Origin: a virus
Reading direction: 5' to 3' (one strand)
IMG/VR virus record: IMGVR_UViG_3300019776_000846
Span: 1 to 43,330 of that record
DNA: 43,330 bases
The notes below the pieces were generated by a model, which ran no database searches, was not told the DNA's origin, and was given only the letters and a program-made list of their open reading frames with translations. The position numbers were made by a program, and so were the translations under genes. Shown here piece by piece: positions 24,792-32,484 of the stretch; position 1 is the first letter of the stretch, and every line of letters begins with the position of its first letter.

Positions 24792-25343
24792 TTAAGTAAT
24801 GTTGGCGGTGTAAGTCACGTTTAAGGTATCGCCGGACGCGACGACCTTATCGCCACCTGTGAAGTTGCCTGCGGAATACAAAATGCCTGTCGTGCCTGAC
24901 TTGGTGTTATTGCTAGTTAAAAATGCGCCTGCAATCGTGCCGCCTGTACCGTTGATGTTGAACGCAGTCGCGGTAGTCGAGCGCGCAGTACCTGATGCCG
25001 CGTTCCAAGATGGAGTCGGACGGTTGGCGTTGGAATACTGCACGTTCTCTGTCCAACCGGAGTGTGAGCTCATGGTGTCGGCAATGTTGTAGGTTGCGCC
25101 GGTAGCCTGTAAACCCAAATACCATGTGGCGGTGTAGTTTGAGCCTGTAAATTGATTGGTCAAAATGTCGGTTTTACCGGCAGTCATCACCAAGTTTTCA
25201 ATGGTGTCAGCCCACTTTAAATTGCCATCGGCATCAAAACATTCCGCGTAGTAATGTCCTGTAATTGTGATGCCTTCATTGGCATTGCTTTGCTTGGCAA
25301 TACCACCATTGACGGTATCGCTAGTGTTGATAATATTTTCCAT
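24792..25343 (-). CDS. Putative virion structural protein (183 aa)
   Basis: The protein begins MENIINTSDTVNGGIAKQ and contains GHYYAECFDADGNLKWADTIENLVMTAGK, a pattern common in phage structural proteins near the capsid or tail fibre genes (Y.AECFD.DG.LKW...N.V...G...LL). The rest is beta-rich with many Thr, Asn and Gly residues (FTGSNYTATWYLGL, NVTYTANIT). It is likely a decoration or fibre-associated protein. A GGAG site precedes the ATG. It is part of the accessory block between the portal and the giant repeat gene. Confidence 0.68.
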   Translation of the reverse strand: MENIINTSDTVNGGIAKQSNANEGITITGHYYAECFDADGNLKWADTIENLVMTAGKTDILTNQFTGSNYTATWYLGLQATGATYNIADTMSSHSGWTENVQYSNANRPTPSWNAASGTARSTTATAFNINGTGGTIAGAFLTSNNTKSGTTGILYSAGNFTGGDKVVASGDTLNVTYTANIT

Positions 25344-25358
25344 TTTTTACTCCTTCGT

Positions 25359-25799
25359 TTATTGTTGAACTAAAGCAATCACATCCCAATAGCCTGCTTG
25401 GGCGTTATAAATACAGCCAAAATACAAATCCAATCCTGCTACGGTGCTTGGGGGAAGCGCGACGCCCACGGGTCGATAGCCACCAAGTCCACTATCAAAA
25501 GTTAAGGTTTGTGAAATGCCGTTATCGACAATGCGAATCAATAACTTTTGTGCGTCTTGAGGCGTCCCAATCGGATTTTGTAATTCCAGTGCGCTGTCTA
25601 ATGCGGTGAAATTAATTTGGTCGTAGTTGTCAATGTCCGGTGCCCATTGCGTCTCGGTAATTAAACTTAATACCCGTAAACCCCCACTTGCGCCTTGCAT
25701 CCCGCCACTGGTAATCGTGACAATGGTTTTATCGGGCGCAATTACCACGCTGTTTTCCAGCGGGCTAATAATCACTTTCGGGGTATAGATGGAATTCAT
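25359..25799 (-). CDS. Structural accessory protein, paralogue of the 26141 gene product
   Basis: The C-terminal half (LTFDSGLGGYRPVGVALPP then TVAGLDLYFGCIYNAQAGYWDVIAL) matches the C-terminal half of the 26141-26596 product (LTWNTDTGGFRPFAGITLP, YNAQDDYWDVID). The two therefore share a small beta domain, probably a receptor- or virion-surface module. The N-terminal part (SIYTPKVIISPLENSVVIAPDKTIVTI) differs. The stop and start codons are close to those of the next genes in the operon, with a 4-bp overlap to the upstream gene. The role is likely virion decoration or fibre base; this is inference. Confidence 0.65.
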   Translation of the reverse strand: MNSIYTPKVIISPLENSVVIAPDKTIVTITSGGMQGASGGLRVLSLITETQWAPDIDNYDQINFTALDSALELQNPIGTPQDAQKLLIRIVDNGISQTLTFDSGLGGYRPVGVALPPSTVAGLDLYFGCIYNAQAGYWDVIALVQQ

Positions 25800-26140
25800 C
25801 GCGTGACCTGTCCATCGACGACAAAAAAGCCCTCGAGCAAGCGGTAAACATTGGTGCCACTCGTCATTTCTAAGTCATACACATACTGACCAATCGCCAA
25901 TGCGCCGGTTGTGACAGCATCGACCAATAACGTAATGCCGCCCGTGTTGGTGAGCGCGATGCGTCCATTAGCGGTCGATAATTCGAGCACGCTCGTTGCG
26001 GCATCTTGGGCAGTACGCACTTGCATCTTGGCGGTATAGCCGGACAAATTGACGCCATTGCCCGTCGAGTCATTCCATTGCAGGGGCAAGTTGAGCGTTG
26101 CGCCCTGCTCGCACCATACTTTGTAATTGCCTGCGCTCAT
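25796..26140 (-). CDS. Small structural protein, baseplate-upper-like fold suspected (114 aa)
   Basis: The protein starts MSAGNYKVWCEQGATLNLPLQWND and continues LSGYTAKMQVRTAQ, with YVYDLEMTSGTNVYRLLEGFFVVDGQVTR at the end. This pattern (weak polarisation of N-terminal strands, then AxMQVR, then YDL...G.V.RLL.G...V...VTR) is widespread in phage appendage proteins often annotated as baseplate upper proteins. It lies between the two paralogous genes at 25359 and 26141. It overlaps the former by 4 bp and is adjacent to the latter. Its position in an accessory block suggests that it links a fibre to the virion. Confidence 0.68.
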   Translation of the reverse strand: MSAGNYKVWCEQGATLNLPLQWNDSTGNGVNLSGYTAKMQVRTAQDAATSVLELSTANGRIALTNTGGITLLVDAVTTGALAIGQYVYDLEMTSGTNVYRLLEGFFVVDGQVTR

Positions 26141-26596
26141 TTACTCTGCGCCACCAAGCGTGGCAGTATCAATCACGTCCCAATAATCATCTTGGGCGTT
26201 GTATATCATCCAAAAGTAGTAGGTGCGACCGGCTACCGTAGCGGTTGGCAAAGTAATGCCAGCAAACGGTCTAAAGCCGCCAGTGTCGGTATTCCATGTC
26301 AAATCTTGAGTCTCAGCGTTATCACTTAAAAACAACGATAAAGATTGACCGGCTAATGGCGTACCGAGCATCAAACCGATAGACGATTCTTGGGCAATGC
26401 CCTGTAAATAAAAGACATCCCCATTCGCCCAATCCAATTGCACTGCTTCGGTTGTCGGGTCAATCGTGATGGTTCGCACCACCGGACGATTTAGAAAGGC
26501 TTGCGCCTGACTATCAAACGCGATGTAGTCACCGTGCGCTAAATTAAGAAAGCTCGTACCGTGAGCGCCTAAGAGATTACCGTCGCGAGTTGTCAT
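26141..26596 (-). CDS. Structural accessory protein, paralogue of the 25359 gene product
   Basis: The 151-residue product begins TTRDGNLLGAHGTSFLNLAHGDYIAFD and has a C-terminal beta domain shared with the 25359 product (TGGFRPFAGITLP and IYNAQDDYWDVID). The N-terminal halves of the two are unrelated by eye. The order is paralogue, BppU-like protein, paralogue, and all three are translationally close, so they probably form one virion substructure. The last residues LGGAE are at the very end of the gene, one base from the next start. Confidence 0.65.
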   Translation of the reverse strand: MTTRDGNLLGAHGTSFLNLAHGDYIAFDSQAQAFLNRPVVRTITIDPTTEAVQLDWANGDVFYLQGIAQESSIGLMLGTPLAGQSLSLFLSDNAETQDLTWNTDTGGFRPFAGITLPTATVAGRTYYFWMIYNAQDDYWDVIDTATLGGAE

Positions 26597-26611
26597 TGAA
26601 ATTTTCCTTTG

Positions 26612-27115
26612 CTATGGTTTGGCTATAGGGGGTGCGGCTGGAATCGCAAGGACTAATCCTTTGCGCTCGAAAATGGCACGCACCTTGGGATTGACTTCAG
26701 AAATAATTTCTAAACCGGCTTCGCGAATGGCTTGCGCTTGATTGGGGTCAGGCATGACCGCGGCGGCTTGCATGGTGCGCTCATAGGAACGGAGCAAAAC
26801 GCACGACTCATCTATGTACGGCGCGCCAAGACTGAAGGCAAAACCCAAGCCGCCACCTGCCGCTCCCGCAGTCGAGCCGCAAAAATCCGATGAAAAACTG
26901 CCGGCGAACGCGGGCAGAATGGCGGTACCGGTGGTCTTAACGGAATAAGAGCCACCATACTCCACACCCGCAGGCGTGTTATAGGTAATCGCTTGCGAGT
27001 TGCCTGCGTTATTAGATGCTGAATTCGCGCGTGTTGTTGCGCTCGAATTGGAGGTAGTTGTTTGTGCCATCGCTACCATTGGCACGAAACACAACAGAGC
27101 GATGGTCTTTTTCAT
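26612..27115 (-). CDS. Exported protein with Sec signal peptide (167 aa)
   Basis: The N-terminus MKKTIALLCFVPMVAMAQT is a classical Sec signal peptide with probable cleavage after AMA. The mature part opens with a Ser/Thr/Asn-rich low-complexity segment (about 20-45). It then has two cysteines in a Gly-rich region (FCGSTAGAAGGGLGF and SCVLLRSYERTMQ) and a helical C-terminus ending in a proline-rich tail. It should be periplasmic, perhaps disulfide-bonded. It follows another exported protein by 2 bp, downstream of the operator pair at 27527. I do not recognise a family. It may alter the lysogen surface or be a late protein in the periplasm. Confidence 0.68.
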   Translation of the reverse strand: MKKTIALLCFVPMVAMAQTTTSNSSATTRANSASNNAGNSQAITYNTPAGVEYGGSYSVKTTGTAILPAFAGSFSSDFCGSTAGAAGGGLGFAFSLGAPYIDESCVLLRSYERTMQAAAVMPDPNQAQAIREAGLEIISEVNPKVRAIFERKGLVLAIPAAPPIAKP

Positions 27116-27117
27116 AA

Positions 27118-27498
27118 TTAGTCTCTACCGCCGCCATTACCATTAACGCTTGGTATTTGCGCTACGCCAATAGCACCGCTAATAGAGCCTGCACCGGCGA
27201 TTGCCCCGCCCGCACCGCTACCAGTTTTAGTGCCGGAAGTTTTGGTTTTGGTAGTTTGTGAAGCAGACGTTTGCACTGAAGCAGAATTGGGAGTTGTTTT
27301 GCCACTCACGCTGGCATTGCCTGAAGTTGTTGCTTTAGCTGATTGGCTTGAGCTACCTTGTGAACCATTGGTGCTCATTGCGGCGGCTACACCACCGGAA
27401 GCGGAACCTGCTGTGCCAGTAACACTGGAGGATTGGGATTGACCAGCTTGGGCAATACCTACGGAAGCAAATAAAGCAAATAACAGAATGGATTTCAT
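27118..27498 (-). CDS. Exported Ser/Gly/Thr-rich low-complexity protein (126 aa)
   Basis: A Sec signal peptide (MKSILLFALFASVGIAQA) precedes a mature chain made mostly of Ser, Gly, Thr, Ala, Gln and Lys, without cysteines (QSSSVTGTAGSASGG). Such a chain is expected to be disordered or amyloid-like. The ATG follows AAGGA, and a phased operator pair lies 28 bp upstream, so this is the first gene of a transcription unit with the 26612 gene. A secreted, disordered Ser/Gly-rich protein in a phage suggests surface modification or a periplasmic scaffold; this is not established. Confidence 0.65.
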   Translation of the reverse strand: MKSILLFALFASVGIAQAGQSQSSSVTGTAGSASGGVAAAMSTNGSQGSSSQSAKATTSGNASVSGKTTPNSASVQTSASQTTKTKTSGTKTGSGAGGAIAGAGSISGAIGVAQIPSVNGNGGGRD

Positions 27499-27526
27499 CG
27501 GATATTCCTTTGAGTTGGTGAAGTTA

Positions 27527-27558
27527 TACTATTTTGGTAAATAACTACTAATGCAGTA
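27527..27558 (-). promoter_or_regulatory. Phased operator pair upstream of exported-protein genes
   Basis: TACT-ATTTT-GGTA (27527-27539) and TACT-AATGC-AGTA (27546-27558) begin 19 bp apart. On the minus strand TATAAC next to the first site is a plausible -10. The nearest downstream ATG is at 27498, 28 bp away. Confidence 0.7.
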
Positions 27559-27569
27559 GTAATGCTACT

Positions 27570-27857
27570 TCATAAAATCCGGTTGTTGGTAAAAATCAAT
27601 AATTCCAATTCAGTGCCATACGCTTTTTCAAAAGACTTCTTGCCCGCGTGAATCGCGACCCCCAAATTGCCGAGCCGATGGTGCTGGGGGCATAGCCCAA
27701 TTGTTTGCAAATCGGTATTACGGCGAAAGCCGGCACGCCCAGTTAAGAGATGATGGATTTCACATTCACTAAAGCCGTACCCTTCGCGTAGGCAAACGCA
27801 ACACCCAAGGCGCGCAATGGCGTCAAAACGGGCTTTGCGGTCAATTCGCGAGAGCAT
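27570..27857 (-). CDS. Ref-like RecA-dependent HNH nuclease
   Basis: The C-terminal part has CEIHHLLTGRAGFRRNTDLQ then TIGLCPQHHRLGN, GVAIHAGKKSFEKAYGTELELL. This is the signature of the Ref family (recombination enhancement function of phage P1, RecA-dependent HNH nuclease), with HH, a cysteine pair (CCVC) and QHH as metal/catalytic positions. Ref cuts DNA displaced by RecA filaments. The start is taken at ATG 27857 (MLSRIDRKARF); a TTG at 27902 would add 15 residues and overlap the upstream gene by 62 bp. Neither start has a good ribosome site. It is in the late-direction operon between small unknown genes. Confidence 0.72.
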   Translation of the reverse strand: MLSRIDRKARFDAIARLGCCVCLREGYGFSECEIHHLLTGRAGFRRNTDLQTIGLCPQHHRLGNLGVAIHAGKKSFEKAYGTELELLIFTNNRIL

Positions 27858-28137
27858 TGGACACGCTGGAATGGAGAATAATCGCCCTAAAATTCCTTTC
27901 AAACGTCAGAAATTTCAATGCCAACAGTGAAAATTGAATTTCATTTTTCGTTTTGGCAATGCCAATGTCATAGGACTCTTTTTTTTGATGTGCGCGCAGT
28001 CGTTTACGCCCGTTCTCTAAGGCGGATAGGACACTAAAGAGCATTTCAATCTTTTCGCGCAACGCCCCTTCATCGACTACCTCATCGCACAATTCAAATA
28101 ACTCCAAGTCACTCTCAGGAATGTCGAGTATGTTCAT
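27841..28137 (-). CDS. Unknown protein upstream of Ref-like nuclease (98 aa)
   Basis: The 98-residue product (MNILDIPESDLELFELCD) is acidic at the N-terminus and helical, with a middle segment rich in Lys/Arg (NGRKRLRAHQKKESY). I do not recognise a family. It overlaps the Ref-like gene by 17 bp or more, so the two are translationally linked. A perfect operator palindrome (28142-28154) abuts its start codon; the ribosome site would fall within or next to this palindrome (AAAAAGGTAAACC). It may be a regulator or partner of the nuclease. Confidence 0.6.
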   Translation of the reverse strand: MNILDIPESDLELFELCDEVVDEGALREKIEMLFSVLSALENGRKRLRAHQKKESYDIGIAKTKNEIQFSLLALKFLTFERNFRAIILHSSVSNALAN

Positions 28138-28140
28138 GGT

Positions 28141-28569
28141 TTACCTTTTTGGTAGTATTTGCGGACGTAAAAAAGTACGCTGAAAGCTCAGCAAGGTATT
28201 TTGTGGATTAAAGACGTCGTGAAATATCCACGTTTGATGTGCCGTCGTTTTGGTCGGGAGGTGTTTAACTTCCTTTAGTGGTGTTTGCCCCTTTTGGGTC
28301 GTAATCACCCCTTGCAAAAAGCCGCTGTCCGAATGGTAAATAAAGGTGCGGATTTCGCCTAAGTGATTTTCCGTGCGCTTGAGGCGGTGCTTGGCTTTGC
28401 CCGTGCTGATATATTCCGCGGTAAACCACACCCCAAAATTACTGGTTCGCTTGATGATATTGCCTTGAGCGTTATAGGCTTCTTTGAGCCAATCGCCGTC
28501 GGTATCGGAATAATCAAGGGTGCGAGTCTTAGGGTCGTAGTGGCATTGAAAAGCACTGGTACGGATCAT
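28141..28569 (-). CDS. YD-repeat-like small protein (142 aa)
   Basis: The protein has two or three degenerate strands of the form LDYSDTDGDWLKEAYNAQGNIIKR, FGVWFTAEYI and IRTFIYHSDSGFLQGV. These short aromatic-Gly units resemble the YD/RHS-type repeats also seen in small phage proteins. The rest (TPLKEVKHLPTKTTAHQTW) is basic. It overlaps the previous 53-residue gene by 4 bp (ATGA). Its final codons lie within an operator. No function is known; the position directly after the portal-MuF gene suggests association with the head or its cargo. Confidence 0.62.
   Translation of the reverse strand: MIRTSAFQCHYDPKTRTLDYSDTDGDWLKEAYNAQGNIIKRTSNFGVWFTAEYISTGKAKHRLKRTENHLGEIRTFIYHSDSGFLQGVITTQKGQTPLKEVKHLPTKTTAHQTWIFHDVFNPQNTLLSFQRTFLRPQILPKR
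28142..28154 (-). promoter_or_regulatory. Operator palindrome at the end of one gene and start of the next
   Basis: TACC-TTTTT-GGTA followed by GTATTT is a strong copy of the phage-wide element. It codes for the last residues (ILPKR) of the 28141-28569 product and ends 4 bp before the ATG of the 27841-28137 gene, and contains AAAAAGG, a possible ribosome site. Confidence 0.68.
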
Positions 28570-28727
28570 GGGGTTTTGTCCTCGTTGGGTTGGTCATCGG
28601 GTTGGGATTCGGTGATAAACATAGTGTCGCCATCATCAAAGAGCACTTTGAAGGTATCGCCCTCATACGGGACGAGTAAGGCACTGCGCCCGTCGATAGT
28701 CACGCGTTTGATTTCGCTATTTGCCAT
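28566..28727 (-). CDS. Small acidic protein after portal-MuF gene (53 aa)
   Basis: Starts MANSEIKRVTIDGRSALLVP and ends DDQPNEDKTP. The start overlaps the end of the portal-MuF gene by 11 bp and its stop overlaps the next start (ATGA). The first 40 residues look like a small beta barrel (RVTIDGRSALLVPYEGDTFKVLF...). It resembles small SH3-like phage proteins but no family is certain. Confidence 0.62.
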   Translation of the reverse strand: MANSEIKRVTIDGRSALLVPYEGDTFKVLFDDGDTMFITESQPDDQPNEDKTP

Positions 28728-31700
28728 TGGTTTGCATCCCTTTCCAAGCGCTCATATAAGCGCGGTAATATTTTTGCCATGCCGGTTTCACCCCTGCCGC
28801 TTTCAGATTGGCAAGGGTTATTTGACTTTTGCCGCCGCCACTTTGTAGATACGCGAGTTTGTTAATTTCAGCGAAAGTTTCTCTAATTGCCGTACCCCCG
28901 CTATTTTTATTTTCGTAATAGCCACTCCACATAGCGGCAGAGTATTTAGTAATCCCATCTGCCGCCTCCAATTGATAAGTCATATATGGGGAGGTGCTCG
29001 CGTGCATATTATTAATAACTTGAAATACGGGATAGTCTTTATTAAACGAATCAGGGTAACGCCCTGCAATATCCGCATGGGCTTCGGGATTGCGCTCAAT
29101 TGCCGCTTTTTCGAGTGCGTACTGTTGTTCGACTCGGCTTTGAATTTGATGTCCAATTTCATGCGCGACGGTACCGCGAATCCGCTTATCCATTTCTTCG
29201 TCAGTCAATGACCCGTGACGGTCATACGCAGTCATCGCATAGACATCAATATGCCCATCGGGATAAGACCTACCTGATACAAAATAATCTTTTTCACCAA
29301 TAGTTGATTTTTCGATTGCATTGGAAAGCACAATTTGATTGCTGTCATAGTAGTGCGAATCAGCAACCTCATTGGCAAGGCTTTGCACGTGCGCTGAGTC
29401 CATGCGATTCCAGCCAATTTGCCGAGTGGATTGGGTATTGCTTGACTCACCACCACCGCCGTCAGTCCACCGTCCCTGCTCGTCCCGCTCTTGGTCGTCG
29501 CTGTATTTGGCAAATTTATGCGTTGCTTGTAATTGCTTATATGCGTTCATGTAGGTGCGGTAATAGGTCTGCCATACCGGTTTCACGCCAATTGACTTTA
29601 GATTGTCGCGACTTAATTGCGCTTTACCGCCGCCACTATTGAGATACGAAATCGCGTTGATCTCAGCAAAAGTTTCATGCAAGGCTTCTGCCTTTGTTAC
29701 TACCCCTTCGTGATACAAGTCCCACATGGTCGTGGAATAGGGTGTAATGCCATCCGCATCTTCTAAACGATCAAATAGCCCGCGGGTTTCATGCAAGTGA
29801 TTAATGCTTTGCGCGACTTTGTTGGCAGGATCAAACCGATTGGCTAAATACTCTTTGGCAACGTCATCAAACATGGCATGACCGATTTCATGGGCTATCA
29901 CCTCTTTGACGCGATTATCCTTTTGGCGCTCATCATAGATACGCCACGCTTTTGTTTCAACCATCGAGGCGGGATATAACTGAACGCCCCCATTGGGATT
30001 CGTAGCGCCGGTGACTTGAAATACTTTGCCTTCAATTTCAACCGTGCGATTTTCATCTGATACGCTAATCCGGTTGGGATTAAAGCCTTGGTTTTGAGCT
30101 ACTTCTTTACCAAGGTTGCTCACGTGGTCAGTTAAGGCTTGTGAGACGCCATGATTCCAGCCAAGTAAGGCTTGGGCTTGATTACCTTCACCGCCCCCGC
30201 CATCTGTCCAGCGTCCTTGCTCGTCACGCTCTTGGTCATCACTGTATTTTTCAAACTTTTCACTGTCATCTTCACCGGCGAGCACGGGCAATATGTCGCA
30301 TCGACAATTGGGGTGCGCGAGCGGCGCATCATCACCCGATTGAAATAGCTCATCAAAATCAATTGCCCCTTGGTCGGCGTTCGCGGCGCAATCATCACAC
30401 TCATCGGCGCCAGTAATCCACCGTTTTTTAACTTCAATGCCGCTATCAATCGCTTCTTGATACGCTTCCATATTGCCTTGTATATCGGCATTACCAATCT
30501 CGGTGCGGGCAATCGTTTCGGCGCGTGCCGGACTAAAAGCGTAGTTTTCCACCAATTTATCGGCAAGTTGTTGATTGCTCCATCCTTCTTCAATGGCTTG
30601 GGTAATATCGCCGCGCAAGTAGTCGCGTGTCGCATCGGAAGCGGCTTCACTATCGGCTAATGCCCATTGCGGATTGGGATTTTCGACCAATTGTCCATCG
30701 ACCCATTTTTTCCCTACCATCTCAGCGGCGCGGTCTTGGGCGTATTGCTCAGCCCGCTCATTGGCAAGGTTCACGTCCGCGCCGGCAATATTTTCCAATT
30801 GAATCTGCACGGCGGCGGCTTTGACCCCATCGAGCGCCATCGCGCGCAAGTACGGCTCGACATCCTCGGCAAAATCATCCCAATTGACCGTAATGGTGGC
30901 TAACAGCTTATCGACTGTCTCTTTGGATTCATCGACCGCTTTACCCATTGCCATGCGCCTGCCTTCAATGGCTAGGGCGTATTGCTCGGCTTTCTTACGC
31001 AGTGCCGCCTTAGTAACCCTTCGCAAGCCATTCAGATTTCGTCTGACCGCGCGGCGCTCTCGGTTTAGCGGGGTGATCCCCCGCACCGGCTTTTTTAGGG
31101 CTTTCTCCATCTTTTCAGAAAGCGGATTGTCCACTGCCGGCGGTGATGCCGTCTTACTTTCTACCGGATTAGTATCGCTTGTCTTATTTGGTAGTGTTTG
31201 CGTGCCAAGTAAAGGCGGCGGGGTCTCAGGTTCCTCGAGGGCATCTAAACCCAATTCTTCGCGCACCTCATTGGCAGTCTTGATGCCGGCATTGATATAA
31301 ATTTGATTAATCTGCGCTTGCATCATCGGATCAGGCGAGGCTTCATCTTCCCATTGCATACATAAATCGTCATAACCAAAATACTTGACGATGATGTAAT
31401 CAATCAGCGATTTAATCCACTGCATTACCGGTTGCAAGCCTTCTTCTTCCGCCGTGAGTTTGTTAGTGGTGGCTGTAGCGCGATTGACATCACTGATAAA
31501 AGCGGACGGGGCAATTGAAAAGGCATAGCAAATCACGCGCGCTAACCATTCGTCATAACTGTCTTTGAGCAATTCTTCTTTGGTATTGACCGAGGTCACA
31601 CCATTGGGTACAAACATGGTCTGACGCCGTGCACCGGTATTGCCAGCGAGCATACTTGCCCACCATTCGCGAAATTGCGCTACTTGATCCGGATTCCATT

Positions 31701-32484
31701 CCGCCGGCACACTCAAAATGCGATCCACCGCATCACCGTCGGTGTAATACTGGAGTTGACTGACTTGCCGGCGCAGTGCCGTATTGACCGTTAAGAGAAT
31801 TTGCTCTACCGGACTATAGCCATACACTTTATTGGTACGTAAATTGCGTGGCTTGTAAATAAGTTCATCACGCGAATAATCAACCGCGGGCACGCCTTTG
31901 AGAATTTGTTGATAGGCGACTTCGGGCGGTACGGGGGTTCTCCCCTGCCCGTCAATCACACGCTTAATGGTCGCGCCATCCATCGGCTCAAGTGCATACA
32001 GCGTATTACCGTAGGTATAGCGCGGATACAGTGTCGGTGCATCACACACGAATAAATCTTCGAGCACCATGCGAAGCCACTCCTCCCATGAGTGCTCTTT
32101 ATCGGGAAAGCGCAAAAAGTTTTGGATTTCTTCACAGCGCGCGTCTTGCTCTTTTCCTTCATCAACGGGTTTGATGAGAAAAGTCATTTTGCACAACATA
32201 TCTTTACGCGTTTCAATGACCAAACGCAAAATATCTAAGCCATCTGCCAAGGCACGCAATTCGGCAAACGTGACCCCCTCATAGACTTTGGGGCGTTGCT
32301 GAAGGTTGTAGCCGGTTTGATAATCAAACTGACGCCCTTCGGCTTGCTCTTGAGCGAATGGCGGTAAAGGTTGTGAGGGACTAAACCAATCGGACGGTTC
32401 AGCACCACTGACCACATACTTCACGCCGCGCACCACGCGGTCAATCACGCCAGTGGCGATGGGGGTTTTTACAGGCTCAGCCAT
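28717..32484 (-). CDS. Portal-MuF fusion with two C-terminal HEIGH metallopeptidase-like domains
   Basis: Residues about 1-430 form the portal (MTFLIKPVDEGKE, DAPTLYPRYTYGNTLYALEPMDG, SVPAEWNPDQVAQFREWW, TTNKLTAEEEGLQPVM). Residues about 440-740 are a MuF head-morphogenesis domain with ARTEIGNADIQG and the zinc-like CDDC...HPNCRCD. Next comes the linker YSDDQERDEQGRWTDGGGG at about 747, and a domain with HEIGH (about 864) and ETFAEIN; linker and domain then recur (linker about 992, HEIGH about 1108, ETFAEIN again). The HExxH plus downstream Glu pattern fits zinc peptidases. MuF proteins elsewhere carry C-terminal effector domains delivered with DNA, so the peptidases may be injected. Portal and MuF are certain in outline; the peptidase activity is inferred. 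Confidence 0.87.
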   Translation of the reverse strand: MAEPVKTPIATGVIDRVVRGVKYVVSGAEPSDWFSPSQPLPPFAQEQAEGRQFDYQTGYNLQQRPKVYEGVTFAELRALADGLDILRLVIETRKDMLCKMTFLIKPVDEGKEQDARCEEIQNFLRFPDKEHSWEEWLRMVLEDLFVCDAPTLYPRYTYGNTLYALEPMDGATIKRVIDGQGRTPVPPEVAYQQILKGVPAVDYSRDELIYKPRNLRTNKVYGYSPVEQILLTVNTALRRQVSQLQYYTDGDAVDRILSVPAEWNPDQVAQFREWWASMLAGNTGARRQTMFVPNGVTSVNTKEELLKDSYDEWLARVICYAFSIAPSAFISDVNRATATTNKLTAEEEGLQPVMQWIKSLIDYIIVKYFGYDDLCMQWEDEASPDPMMQAQINQIYINAGIKTANEVREELGLDALEEPETPPPLLGTQTLPNKTSDTNPVESKTASPPAVDNPLSEKMEKALKKPVRGITPLNRERRAVRRNLNGLRRVTKAALRKKAEQYALAIEGRRMAMGKAVDESKETVDKLLATITVNWDDFAEDVEPYLRAMALDGVKAAAVQIQLENIAGADVNLANERAEQYAQDRAAEMVGKKWVDGQLVENPNPQWALADSEAASDATRDYLRGDITQAIEEGWSNQQLADKLVENYAFSPARAETIARTEIGNADIQGNMEAYQEAIDSGIEVKKRWITGADECDDCAANADQGAIDFDELFQSGDDAPLAHPNCRCDILPVLAGEDDSEKFEKYSDDQERDEQGRWTDGGGGEGNQAQALLGWNHGVSQALTDHVSNLGKEVAQNQGFNPNRISVSDENRTVEIEGKVFQVTGATNPNGGVQLYPASMVETKAWRIYDERQKDNRVKEVIAHEIGHAMFDDVAKEYLANRFDPANKVAQSINHLHETRGLFDRLEDADGITPYSTTMWDLYHEGVVTKAEALHETFAEINAISYLNSGGGKAQLSRDNLKSIGVKPVWQTYYRTYMNAYKQLQATHKFAKYSDDQERDEQGRWTDGGGGESSNTQSTRQIGWNRMDSAHVQSLANEVADSHYYDSNQIVLSNAIEKSTIGEKDYFVSGRSYPDGHIDVYAMTAYDRHGSLTDEEMDKRIRGTVAHEIGHQIQSRVEQQYALEKAAIERNPEAHADIAGRYPDSFNKDYPVFQVINNMHASTSPYMTYQLEAADGITKYSAAMWSGYYENKNSGGTAIRETFAEINKLAYLQSGGGKSQITLANLKAAGVKPAWQKYYRAYMSAWKGMQTNGK

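Noticed and set aside
31183-31200. Half-site GGTAGTGTTT resembling the operator flank
   Set aside because: It is within the portal-MuF coding sequence, has no left arm at the right distance and codes for ordinary residues.
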